A program made the translations under genes and the position numbers. From assembly GCA_028280945.1 (NCBI GenBank), contig JANQKV010000060.1, positions 62,001-126,000 of the forward strand: a stretch of DNA of 64,000 nucleotides. Direction: 5' to 3'. Positions 36,452-44,034 of the stretch are shown here, piece by piece. Each line of letters begins with the position of its first letter. Position 1 is the first letter of the stretch. The notes under the pieces were generated by a model. That model was given only the letters and a program-made list of their open reading frames with translations. It was not told the origin of the DNA and made no database searches. This DNA comes from Opitutaceae bacterium. Its GTDB lineage: Bacteria; Verrucomicrobiota; Verrucomicrobiia; Opitutales; Opitutaceae.

Positions 36452-38307
36452 TTCCTGATCCCTCCAAATCGGCGGAGGCTGACGCGGGTGATGAAAGCCG
36501 CGGTTCGATGCTGCGGCGGGGGCTGGTGGGGCTGGAGGACGGCCTGCTGGCTGTGGCGCTGCTTGGCATCATGGTTGTGCCCATCACCGAAATGGTGATG
36601 CGGACGTTTTTTGGCGAAGGGCTGGTTGGCAGCAATGCCATTACGCAGCACTTCACCTTGCTGGTCAGCATGCTGGGTGGTGCGGTGGCGGCCCGGGAGT
36701 CGCGGTTGCTGACGCTGTCACAGGGTTTTGCCAAGCTGCCGGCGCCATGGGGATGGATCTGCGAGTTGGTGAGGGTGGGCATGGCGGCCGGCGTGTCGGC
36801 GCTGTTGGCATGGGCGAGTTGGAAGTTGCTGCTGTTTGAGAAGGAGGGTGGCGCCGTCATCGCTTACGGCGTGCCGGTATGGGTGGCGCAGTCGGTTTTG
36901 GTGATCGGCTATGGCCTGGTGGCGTGGCGGCTGGTGCGGCACATCGGCGAGCAGTGGTGGCTGCGGATCGCGGGGGCGGTGTTGGCGGCATTGATTGTGG
37001 TCTACGTGCTGCGGATCTCGCCGGAACCGGAGACGTGGACCCCCGCCATCGTCATGCTGGTGGCGGTGGGGGTCAGCGTGGTGTTGGGGGCGCCGATCTT
37101 CACATTGTTGGGAGGAGCGGCGGTGTTTCTTTTTTGGGGCTCTTGGAATCCGTTGGAGTCAGTGGCGCTCTCGCACTACAGCCTCTCTACCAATCCGACC
37201 ATTCCAGCGCTGCCGCTGTTCACCCTGGCAGGGTATGTTCTGGCGGAGGGTGGCACCTCGCGCCGCATGGTCCGGTTGTTGCGCTCGCTCACGGGCGAAC
37301 TGAAGGCAGGACCGGCGTTCGTCACGGTGGCTTCATGTGCGTTCTTCACGTCGCTGACGGGAGCTTCCGGAGTGACGATTCTGGCGCTGGGGGGATTGAT
37401 TGTCCCGTTTCTGACGCAGGCCCGTTATGATGAAAAAAGTGCGATTGGTCTGCTGACCGGGTCGGGCTCCATCGGCATGTTGTTTGCGCCGTGTCTGCCG
37501 CTGATCCTGTATGCGATCGTCGCTCAGGTGGAAATCAAAGCGATGTTTCTGGGCGGAATCGGACCGGGACTGTTGTTGGCGGTGGTTTCAATCTGGTGGG
37601 GCACGCGGCTCCGACCGAGCGCAACCGAGGAGGCGAAGAAGGGGTGGTCGTTTAATGGTGGCGAGGCGTGGACGGCGTTCTGGGATGCCAAGTGGGAGTT
37701 GCTGATTCCGGTAGTCAGCCTTGGCGGGATTTTCAGTGGCTTGGCGACCCCGGTGGAAGCCGCCGCCCTGACCGCGCTCTACGCCTTCTTCATCGAGACC
37801 TTCATTTACCGGGATCTGAAGTGGGGCAAATTGCTGGCGGTGCTGCGCGAATGCGGGCTGCTGATTGGTGGCGTGCTCCTCATTTTGGGAGTCGCCCAAG
37901 GACTGACCAATTATCTCGTCGATGCCCAAGTGCCGGAACTGCTGGTGGATTTTGTTACCGGGCACGTGGAGTCCAAGTGGGTGTTCCTTGCCTGCCTGAT
38001 TGTGATCCTGCTTCTGCTCGGCTGCATGATGGACGTGTTTTCGGCGATCATCATCGTGGTGCCTCTGCTGGTGCCTTTGGGGGTGGCATATGGAATCGAT
38101 CCAGTTCACCTGGGTGTCCTCTTCCTTGCCAACCTCGGCCTCGGCTTCCTGACCCCGCCTGTCGGCATGAACCTCTTCATCAGCTCCTACCGTTTCAACA
38201 AGCCGATGGGCGAAGTTCTCCGCGCCTCACTCCCATACTTCGGCCTCCAATTCATCGCTGTCATCATCATCACCTACTGGCCCACTCTTTCCACCTTCCT
38301 TCAGTGA
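36448..38307 (+). CDS. fused TRAP transporter permease, DctQ-DctM
   Basis: A 619-residue protein. Residues of roughly 25-170 hold four helices of the small DctQ subunit (LLAVALLGIMVVPITEMVMR). After a linker the 12-helix DctM part follows, with PIFTLLGGAAVFLFWGSWNP, the LTGASGVTILALGGLIVPFL motif, GSIGMLFAPCLPLILYAIVA and NLGLGFLTPPVGMNLFISSY. Fusion of the two subunits is known for some TRAP systems. GTG 36448 overlaps dctP by 4 bases. Its stop codon TGA ends at the first base of dispersed repeat A, so the 3' end coincides with the border of the accessory patch. Confidence 0.92.
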   Translation: MIPDPSKSAEADAGDESRGSMLRRGLVGLEDGLLAVALLGIMVVPITEMVMRTFFGEGLVGSNAITQHFTLLVSMLGGAVAARESRLLTLSQGFAKLPAPWGWICELVRVGMAAGVSALLAWASWKLLLFEKEGGAVIAYGVPVWVAQSVLVIGYGLVAWRLVRHIGEQWWLRIAGAVLAALIVVYVLRISPEPETWTPAIVMLVAVGVSVVLGAPIFTLLGGAAVFLFWGSWNPLESVALSHYSLSTNPTIPALPLFTLAGYVLAEGGTSRRMVRLLRSLTGELKAGPAFVTVASCAFFTSLTGASGVTILALGGLIVPFLTQARYDEKSAIGLLTGSGSIGMLFAPCLPLILYAIVAQVEIKAMFLGGIGPGLLLAVVSIWWGTRLRPSATEEAKKGWSFNGGEAWTAFWDAKWELLIPVVSLGGIFSGLATPVEAAALTALYAFFIETFIYRDLKWGKLLAVLRECGLLIGGVLLILGVAQGLTNYLVDAQVPELLVDFVTGHVESKWVFLACLIVILLLLGCMMDVFSAIIIVVPLLVPLGVAYGIDPVHLGVLFLANLGLGFLTPPVGMNLFISSYRFNKPMGEVLRASLPYFGLQFIAVIIITYWPTLSTFLQ

Positions 38308-38336
38308 AAGGGGTCAGGCCGTGATTTGTGAATTTT
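38307..38336 (+). repeat. RAYT-associated repeat, copy A
   Basis: It begins AAAGGGGTCAGGCCGTGA and continues TTTGTGAATTTT. Apart from one inserted G it differs from inverted copy C at two positions over 30 bases. It shares the 18-base core with copy B in the same orientation. Confidence 0.8.
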
Positions 38337-38337
38337 C

Positions 38338-38356
38338 TTGGATCAATCTGATCCAA
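38338..38356. repeat. inverted repeat over the rluA-like stop codon
   Basis: TTGGATCA and TGATCCAA form a perfect 8-base dyad around ATC. The stop codon of the rluA-like gene lies inside it and repeat A ends two bases away. No T-run is present on the minus strand. Confidence 0.45.
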
Positions 38357-38987
38357 AATTCCGCAAGATCTCGTGCCACTCCGCTGGCGTATCGGCCACG
38401 AATCGCAACGATTCACCCGATGCGGGATGTCGAAACCGAAGTTCACGTGCGTGGAGTCCAAAAGGACTGCCAGCCGCCGCCTTCCCGTAGACCGAGTCGC
38501 CCAAGATCGGATATCCAGCATGTGCGCAATGCACTCGAGCTTGGTGAGTTCGACCGGTTTTCAGTGTCAGTTCGATCCAGCTTACGCTACGATCCCTCAT
38601 TAGTCTCAATCGCCGTGCGGTGGTCAGTGACTCTTTTCCCTCATTATAAGAAACTTGTGTCATACCATTGTTCGCCGTTTTAAGCTTTGCATCCAGCCGA
38701 TTGAGTGATTGCGGCCATTCACCCTGCACCAGTGCCCAATAGACCTTCTTTACCCGGTGATCCTCGAAAGCCTGTGCGAGTTCGCGGGTGAATCTCCGAT
38801 TCTTTCGTAAGAGCACCAGGCCCGAGGTGAGCGAATCAAGGCGATGACAGCAGTAAACCGCTTTTTCTGCATAATCAGAGGCCCACTTCTCCAGACTCGC
38901 TTGTGTCCCTCCTTCGGTGCGCATGCCTGAAGGTTTGTTCAGCAAAAGAAGATCAGTGTCCTCAAAAACGATGAGTGGCTTATTCAA
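38343..38987 (-). CDS. RluA family pseudouridine synthase
   Basis: A 214-residue protein that converts uridine to pseudouridine in rRNA or tRNA. DLLLLNKPSGM opens the fold, CHRLDSLTSGLVLL is the catalytic HRLDxxTSG motif with the Asp nucleophile, ELTLKTGRTHQARVHCAHAG the RTHQ motif and ILGDSVYG the C-terminal block. There is no S4 domain, so it is a short single-domain form like RluA, TruC or RsuA-like small members. The only start is TTG at 38987, which lies within repeat B; its stop is 7 bases from repeat A. It therefore exactly fills the space between two repeats. Confidence 0.88.
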   Translation of the reverse strand: MNKPLIVFEDTDLLLLNKPSGMRTEGGTQASLEKWASDYAEKAVYCCHRLDSLTSGLVLLRKNRRFTRELAQAFEDHRVKKVYWALVQGEWPQSLNRLDAKLKTANNGMTQVSYNEGKESLTTARRLRLMRDRSVSWIELTLKTGRTHQARVHCAHAGYPILGDSVYGKAAAGSPFGLHARELRFRHPASGESLRFVADTPAEWHEILRNFGSD

Positions 38988-39017
38988 AAGGGGTCAGGCT
39001 GTGATATATTAAATATT
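38986..39017 (+). repeat. RAYT-associated repeat, copy B
   Basis: It carries the core AAAGGGGTCAGGCTGTGA followed by an AT-rich tail, TATATTAAATATT, unlike copies A and C. The tail sits between the divergent rluA-like and RAYT genes and could hold -10 boxes for both. Confidence 0.75.
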
Positions 39018-39049
39018 GCGATTCTGACAACCGCAATTCTATCTGATTC

Positions 39050-39985
39050 ATGCCCCGCTCCCCACGCATTCAATATCCTGGCGCGATCTATCACATCATC
39101 AATCGCGGCAATTACCGACAGGACGTTTTTGGAGAACCTGGTTCAGCCTACGCTTTTGTTGAAACCATGAAAGAAGCGGTGGATCGATATGGATGGCGAT
39201 TGGGTGCGTTCGTTGTGATGAGGAATCACTTCCATTTGGCGGTGCAGACACCGGAGCCCAACTTGGTGACAGGGATGCACTGGCTGCAGAGCACTTTCGC
39301 GACGCGATTTAACCGTCTGCACAAAGAGCAGGGACACGTTTTCCAAGGGCGTTACCGGGCAATTCTTCTGGAAAACGCTTTCGTATGGGCTCGGGTGAAC
39401 GACTATATCCATCTGAACCCGGTGCGAGCGGGCCTGATACCGGTGGAACACGTGGCTCAGTTTCGCTGGAGCAGTCTGAGCCATTTTCTCAAGAATCAGA
39501 AATTCAACGGCTTAACGGCACTTGGCTGGTTGCAAACGCTCGGACTGAAGGATGATCAGCAAGGGTGGTCAGATTACTGTGAACATCTTCGCGAAAAAGT
39601 GGGTGACGATGCTGACTCGGAGCGAGCTTTGCTCACATCGGGCTGGGCAATTGGCGAGTCGGATTGGAAAAAACACACCTTGGCCGAACAGGCCGCTGAT
39701 TCCGCAGGTTCGATTGGATCCAAAAAGGCCGCGTTGACACCCGAGATGCTGGAAACGAGCTGGGCGATCCGATTGGAGGCCGAGCTAAAGGCCGTTGGCA
39801 AGACCCTTACCGATTTGGAGTCGGCCCGCAAAGGCGCAGACTGGAAAGTCGACATTGCTCAACGGCTACAGGGACAGTATGGCGTGTCGGTGAAGTGGTT
39901 GGCTCAGGAGCTCAAAATGGGTGTTCCGGGCTCGGTGCGGGCTTATTTGTGGAAAAGGCGAAAAAATTCACAAGTCACAGCCTGA
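39050..39985 (+). CDS. REP-associated tyrosine transposase (RAYT), IS200/IS605-like Y1 family
   Basis: A 311-residue protein. GAIYHIINRGNYRQDVF starts the Y1 domain, VVMRNHFHLAVQTP has the HUH metal motif (HFH), and HVFQGRYRAILLENAF includes the catalytic Tyr, followed by YIHLNPVRAGLI. Such enzymes nick and join single-stranded DNA at hairpin repeats. The C-terminal 150 residues hold a helical DNA-binding region ending WLAQELKMGVPGSVRAYLWK. Its last codons and stop lie inside repeat C. ATG 39050 is the first in frame. It looks intact and probably acts on the A/B/C repeats. Confidence 0.9.
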   Translation: MPRSPRIQYPGAIYHIINRGNYRQDVFGEPGSAYAFVETMKEAVDRYGWRLGAFVVMRNHFHLAVQTPEPNLVTGMHWLQSTFATRFNRLHKEQGHVFQGRYRAILLENAFVWARVNDYIHLNPVRAGLIPVEHVAQFRWSSLSHFLKNQKFNGLTALGWLQTLGLKDDQQGWSDYCEHLREKVGDDADSERALLTSGWAIGESDWKKHTLAEQAADSAGSIGSKKAALTPEMLETSWAIRLEAELKAVGKTLTDLESARKGADWKVDIAQRLQGQYGVSVKWLAQELKMGVPGSVRAYLWKRRKNSQVTA

Positions 39986-39993
39986 CCCCCTTT
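39961..39993 (-). repeat. RAYT-associated repeat, copy C (inverted)
   Basis: On the minus strand it reads AAAGGGGGTCAGGCTGTGAC and continues TTGTGAATTTTTT. It encodes the final residues and the stop codon of both the RAYT gene (plus strand) and the methyltransferase (minus strand). Confidence 0.8.
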
Positions 39994-40717
39994 GGAAAAG
40001 ATAGGTCCAGGATTCAAGGGGAAGGGCTGAGTGATCGGGGCGGATTTCGAGGATTTTAATGTGATTTCTGGCGAAAATGGCCAAAACTTCGTCTTTTTTG
40101 AGCGAATTCATGCTCATTTTGGTCGGATTTGTGATGGTTCTTCTAATGAATCGCTTGATACGCATCCAAGTTGTTGGCGGATACCAAGAAAATTGCCAAC
40201 GCTTGGGCGGTGAAGTGCTGGGGAGTTGAAAGTAAATCGCCCCTCCCGGGCGACAAATGCGGCAGAACTCCCTCAAGTAACCCCGAATGAGACTGGGCGG
40301 GATGTGCTGAAGCGTTATCACGCTGTAGATCAGATCAAAATGGTCATCCGGGAACAGCCGTAGGTCGCTGACAGGGTTGTGATGATAGCTCACCCGATCT
40401 CCGTGCTGATTGTGCGTCCGAGCCAGCTCGATCATGGGCTCCGCGACATCCACCCCGTGCACGTTGGTGAAATGCCCCGCCAGTGCCTGGGTAAGACGGC
40501 CCACTCCACAGCCAAAGTCCAGCACACGGCCGTTTTCCGGCAGTTCGACTTTTGATCGAATATAGGCGATGTCGACGTCGACGTCAGCGCGACCGGTGGC
40601 GAAGAATTCGTCGATCTTCCATTGGTTGTCCGCCTTGGAGGGATCCGTCAGGACCGCCCAATAGGGATCCCGGCGGGCCAGTTTTTCCCAAACGGTTTTC
40701 GTGTGCCAGAGTCGCAT
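39968..40717 (-). CDS. class I SAM-dependent methyltransferase with repeat-derived C-terminus
   Basis: A 249-residue protein. GRVLDFGCGVGRLTQALAGH is motif I (SAM binding), VHGVDVAEPMIELAR motif II, and FDLIYSVITLQHIPPSLIRG with FCRICRPGGAIYFQLPS complete the Methyltransf_11/25 fold. The substrate is unknown. The last eight residues (RGSGCDL and the preceding Gln) and the stop codon come from repeat C, so the natural C-terminus was probably replaced. ATG 40717 is preferred; TTG 40762 would add 15 residues but would put the dyad at 40727-40748 inside the coding region. Confidence 0.85.
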   Translation of the reverse strand: MRLWHTKTVWEKLARRDPYWAVLTDPSKADNQWKIDEFFATGRADVDVDIAYIRSKVELPENGRVLDFGCGVGRLTQALAGHFTNVHGVDVAEPMIELARTHNQHGDRVSYHHNPVSDLRLFPDDHFDLIYSVITLQHIPPSLIRGYLREFCRICRPGGAIYFQLPSTSPPKRWQFSWYPPTTWMRIKRFIRRTITNPTKMSMNSLKKDEVLAIFARNHIKILEIRPDHSALPLESWTYLFQRGSGCDL

Positions 40718-40726
40718 CAAGTTTTG

Positions 40727-40748
40727 GAACCGTGAGCGTTCACGGTTC
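40727..40748. promoter_or_regulatory. inverted repeat just upstream of the methyltransferase
   Basis: GAACCGTGA and TCACGGTTC form a perfect 9-base dyad around GCGT, ending 10 bases before the ATG at 40717. It may be an operator or a leader hairpin that masks the start. Confidence 0.5.
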
Positions 40749-40832
40749 GATTGCGGCGTCAAAGCGCATTCTCAACCGTTGTAGTTGTCTAACGGCGTTG
40801 CTGCCCGGGACGATAGCTTTCAGGGTTACCGA

Positions 40833-42500
40833 ATGACTTCCTCCAGGCACCCCGGTGAGATCTCGAAGCATTTCATGATGGTGCTCCTGGTTGTCGCGTG
40901 GGCGCTGCTCGGTGGTTGCGCTCGACAAGAGCGGCCAACGGATCGGGGTGTTCGCGAAGGCGTGCTAATCATCAACAATGGTGCCGAGGTGCCTGACCTT
41001 GATCCCCATACTGTAACCGGCGTTCCAGAGTTTCATGTCATGGATGCGCTGTTTGCGGGGCTGGTCGATCAGGACCCCGATAACCGGGAGATTTTACCGG
41101 CGCTTGCGGAGCGCTGGACGATCTCGGAAGACCGACAAACCTACACGTTCCATCTGCGTTCCGGTTTAAAGTGGTCGGATGGCGTTCCCCTCACGGCCAG
41201 CGACTTTGTTCGTTCTTACGAGCGCACTCTCAATCCCCTGCTCGCCGGGGACTACGCCTACCTGTTTCTAATTTTGGAGGAAGCGGCAGCCTACAACGCC
41301 GGAACCGAAACTGACTTCGGCACGGTAGGCGTTTCGGCACTGGATGATCGCACGCTGCAGATCCGGCTCGCCCACCCGGTGCCTTATTTCCTCTCTTTGC
41401 TCACCTACCCCTGTTGGCGGCCTCTGCCGATGCATGTGGTCGAGGCTCACGACGGAGTGCGACGACGAGGGGCGCGGTGGACACGCGAAGGCAATCTTGT
41501 GAGCAGTGGTCCTTTTGTGATGACGCGTTGGGAGCCCAACCGAGTGCTTGTGGTCGAACGCAACAAATCCTACTGGGACGCCGAAACGGTGCGGCTGAAA
41601 GCCATCCATTTCTTTCCCGTTGAGAGCTTGGATACCGAGGAGCGGATGTTTCGCAGTGGCCAGCTGCACATCACCAACACCGTGCCGTTGACTAAGCTGC
41701 AAGGCTATCGCGAACAACCCAATTCCCCCCTGCGCATCGATCCGCAACTCGGCACATATTTTTATCGATTCAACGTCACCCGTCCGCCGTTTGATGATGC
41801 AAGGGTGCGCCGAGCGCTTTCTCTCGCCATTGACCGGGAAGCGATTGTGCAACGCATCACCCAGGCGGACCAAGCCGTGGCAGGCAGCTTTTCCCCGCCG
41901 GGCGCGGGCGGGTTCGAACCAGCGGTGCGAGTGGATTTCGATTTGGACGAAGCGCGAAAGTTGTTGGCTGAGGCGGGTTATCCGGGTGGCGTGGGATTTC
42001 CGGTGGTGGAAATTCTCTATAACACCTCGGAGAGCCATCGCACGATCGCGGAGGCATTGCAGCAGATGTGGAAAGTGGGGCTCGGCATCGATCTCCAACT
42101 CTACAACCAAGAGTGGAAGGTCTTCCTCGATACGCTGGACAACAAGGATTACGCCCTCGCGCGGTCGGGTTGGGTAGCTGTCTACGACGACGCCAACCAG
42201 TTTCTCGAAATCTTCACCTCCGGAAATCCCAACAACCGCACGGGCTGGAGCAGCATGGCATACGATGAGCTGCATGCGGCCTCTCTTCGGGAGGGGGATC
42301 CCACCAAGCGACTCGCCATACTGCAGCAGCTGGACACGATGTTGATGGAAGACGCCGTCGTCGCGCCAATCTACCACTATACCAACAGTTACCTGATCGA
42401 TCCGCGGGTGCGGGGTTGGAATCCCGGTCCGCTCGACAAGCGTCGCTACAAATACGTCTACTTGGACGACGCGCCCGAACCCGTTGCCTCCATCAAGTGA
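40833..42500 (+). CDS. peptide ABC transporter-type substrate-binding lipoprotein (SBP_bac_5)
   Basis: A 555-residue protein with a lipoprotein signal (VLLVVAWALLGGC). The mature part matches the OppA family: VPDLDPHTVTGVPEFHVMDA, LAERWTISEDRQTYTFHLRS, GLKWSDGVPLTASDFVRSYE and VRRALSLAIDREAIVQR. It binds peptides or similar solutes outside the membrane. No permease or ATPase genes are near; a paralog is at 51251-52873. ATG 40833 was chosen, although ATG 40875 directly before the hydrophobic segment is possible. Its last 43 bases overlap the convergent carbonic anhydrase gene. Confidence 0.9.
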   Translation: MTSSRHPGEISKHFMMVLLVVAWALLGGCARQERPTDRGVREGVLIINNGAEVPDLDPHTVTGVPEFHVMDALFAGLVDQDPDNREILPALAERWTISEDRQTYTFHLRSGLKWSDGVPLTASDFVRSYERTLNPLLAGDYAYLFLILEEAAAYNAGTETDFGTVGVSALDDRTLQIRLAHPVPYFLSLLTYPCWRPLPMHVVEAHDGVRRRGARWTREGNLVSSGPFVMTRWEPNRVLVVERNKSYWDAETVRLKAIHFFPVESLDTEERMFRSGQLHITNTVPLTKLQGYREQPNSPLRIDPQLGTYFYRFNVTRPPFDDARVRRALSLAIDREAIVQRITQADQAVAGSFSPPGAGGFEPAVRVDFDLDEARKLLAEAGYPGGVGFPVVEILYNTSESHRTIAEALQQMWKVGLGIDLQLYNQEWKVFLDTLDNKDYALARSGWVAVYDDANQFLEIFTSGNPNNRTGWSSMAYDELHAASLREGDPTKRLAILQQLDTMLMEDAVVAPIYHYTNSYLIDPRVRGWNPGPLDKRRYKYVYLDDAPEPVASIK

Positions 42501-43132
42501 GCAATGGCGGCCGCGCAATGCGGCTCAACCTCCTCAGGCGCCCTGCAACTCACCCCAAGGTCGCGGATCAAGCCGTCCTCCAAGCCGTAGATGCAACCGT
42601 GCACCATCACGACTTGGTTTCGTGCCCAGGCGGCTTGCACAACCGGTGTGGAGCACAGGTTGCGCACCTGTTCGATCACGTTGAGTTCGCACAAGCGATC
42701 GTGCTGTGACTTCTCGTCGGGCAGGACACGAAGACACTCGAAGTGTTTCTCTTTCACACGGTCGACGCGCTCCAGCCACTGATCGGCCAACCCGAGCGAT
42801 GTGTTGCATAGCGACGCCTTCACGCCGCCGCAGCCATAGTGCCCGACCACCAGCACGTGTTCCACTTTCAGGTGGTCGATCGCATACTGAATGACGGCAC
42901 CGCAGTTGAGGTCGTCCGGGTCCACCACGTTGGCAATATTGCGGTGCACGAAGACTTCTCCGGGAGCGAGCTCCACGATTTGATTCGCCGGCACACGGCT
43001 GTCCGAGCAGCCAATCCAAAGGAAATCGGGATGCTGCTCTTCAGAAAGCCCATGGAAAAATTCCGGGTCACTTTCCTGGGTGATCGTCGCCCAATGGCGA
43101 TTTTGCGAAAACAAACGGGCGAAGCGTTCCAT
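42458..43132 (-). CDS. can: beta-class carbonic anhydrase
   Basis: A 224-residue enzyme interconverting CO2 and bicarbonate. Zinc ligands are Cys42, His98 and Cys101, and the Asp44-Arg46 dyad is in WIGCSDSRVPANQIVELAPG; VVGHYGCGGVKASL follows. Length and the HPDFLWIGCSDSR block are those of the E. coli Can group. It is cytoplasmic, with no signal. It is the last gene of a long minus-strand run and overlaps the 3' end of the binding-lipoprotein gene tail to tail by 43 bases. ATG 43132. Confidence 0.93.
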   Translation of the reverse strand: MERFARLFSQNRHWATITQESDPEFFHGLSEEQHPDFLWIGCSDSRVPANQIVELAPGEVFVHRNIANVVDPDDLNCGAVIQYAIDHLKVEHVLVVGHYGCGGVKASLCNTSLGLADQWLERVDRVKEKHFECLRVLPDEKSQHDRLCELNVIEQVRNLCSTPVVQAAWARNQVVMVHGCIYGLEDGLIRDLGVSCRAPEEVEPHCAAAIAHLMEATGSGASSK

Positions 43133-43197
43133 CAGAGATTCAAAGCGGGGCGAGGGAAGCGATGTTGAAGCCTAGTGAGAGCGGGCCAAGCCTAACC

Positions 43198-44034
43198 TTA
43201 AGCCGGTGGGGCTGCCTCGACCGGCACCCATCCCATCTCACCCGATGGTTTCATCACCCGGGCCCAAGAAGACTCGATTTCCACGATGCCGACCGGATCG
43301 CCGGCCTTCACCGTAAGCTCATGGGCGTCATAGTCGCGCAGCGCCATTGCCGTCGATTCGCCGCTTGTGATCGTGAACCAGGCAGCCGGAAAGTAACCCA
43401 CTTTGTCGGCAGAGGTGCGACCTTTGAACCAGCCGGGGTGATTGGGATCGTGTTCGATTAGCTGGACGATCTCCTCGGCGCCCACTTTGGGCGGGTCCGC
43501 AAACGCCGCGGTGTAGTCCGCCCGACAGGCGCCGAGGTGGGCGGTTGCCGGCGGGGCAGCGCGGAGAAATTTTCGCATTTTGTATCGACGGAGCGTTTCC
43601 CCAAAGCGTTCGACGTCCTCGATCTCGAACACCTCATAACCAAATTTGGCGAAAGCCGGGCGGCTCAACCGGCTTGCCTCGGTGCGAAGCAGACTCGCGC
43701 CGGACTCGCGGGCGATTGATTCGAGCTGGTCGTGAAGCTTTTCCGCCAGTCCCCGCCGGGCGAATCGCCCGCACGTGTAGAGAAAATCCAAATGGTCGGG
43801 CGGGGTAAACTCGGCAAATGCCGCCGGTTCACCGTTCACTGCCGCAATCAACGTATGACCGGCAAAGACGCGCGTTCGAAACTCGTCGGGTGATTCGATG
43901 GGCCAGCGTCGCCAGGCTGCGACTCCGGCGGTGGAATAGGCTGTCGGCCCCAGCGTATCCACGGCGTCGATATAGATCCGCCGGAGCGCCTCAAAGTCGT
44001 CCGCGGTCGCGGTTCGCAGGGTGACTTCAGTCAT
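43198..44034 (-). CDS. GNAT N-acetyltransferase fused to two SH3-like domains
   Basis: A 278-residue protein. Residues 1-150 are a GNAT domain (VTLRTATADDFEALRRIYID, DHLDFLYTCGRFARRGLAEK, ASRLSRPAFAKFGYEVFEIE) close to bacterial acyltransferases with a GLA-type CoA loop. Two SH3-like modules follow: one with CRADYTAAFADPPKVGAEE and GWFKGRTSADKVGYFPAAWF, one with AMALRDYDAHELTVKAGDPV and GEMGWVPVEA. The ALRDYDA, ELxxKxGD and GW-P motifs match canonical eukaryotic-type SH3. Substrate and partners are unknown. ATG 44034 overlaps the DUF5069 gene by 8 bases. Confidence 0.82.
   Translation of the reverse strand: MTEVTLRTATADDFEALRRIYIDAVDTLGPTAYSTAGVAAWRRWPIESPDEFRTRVFAGHTLIAAVNGEPAAFAEFTPPDHLDFLYTCGRFARRGLAEKLHDQLESIARESGASLLRTEASRLSRPAFAKFGYEVFEIEDVERFGETLRRYKMRKFLRAAPPATAHLGACRADYTAAFADPPKVGAEEIVQLIEHDPNHPGWFKGRTSADKVGYFPAAWFTITSGESTAMALRDYDAHELTVKAGDPVGIVEIESSWARVMKPSGEMGWVPVEAAPPA

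Larger units (their letters stand above)
38986..39993 (+). mobile_element. RAYT element bounded by inverted repeats
   Basis: A 1008-base unit made of repeat B, the RAYT gene and inverted repeat C. The outer 18-base cores face each other as terminal inverted repeats. A larger unit from repeat A (38307) to C also fits and would include the rluA-like gene. No target-site duplication was recognised. Confidence 0.7.

Noticed and set aside
41915..41935. GGTTCGAACC resembling a tRNA T-arm
   Set aside because: It lies in frame inside the OppA-like gene and no acceptor, D or anticodon arms can be formed around it.
41268..42518. 416-codon minus-strand frame opposite the OppA-like gene
   Set aside because: Antisense to a well-conserved binding protein; no domain seen.
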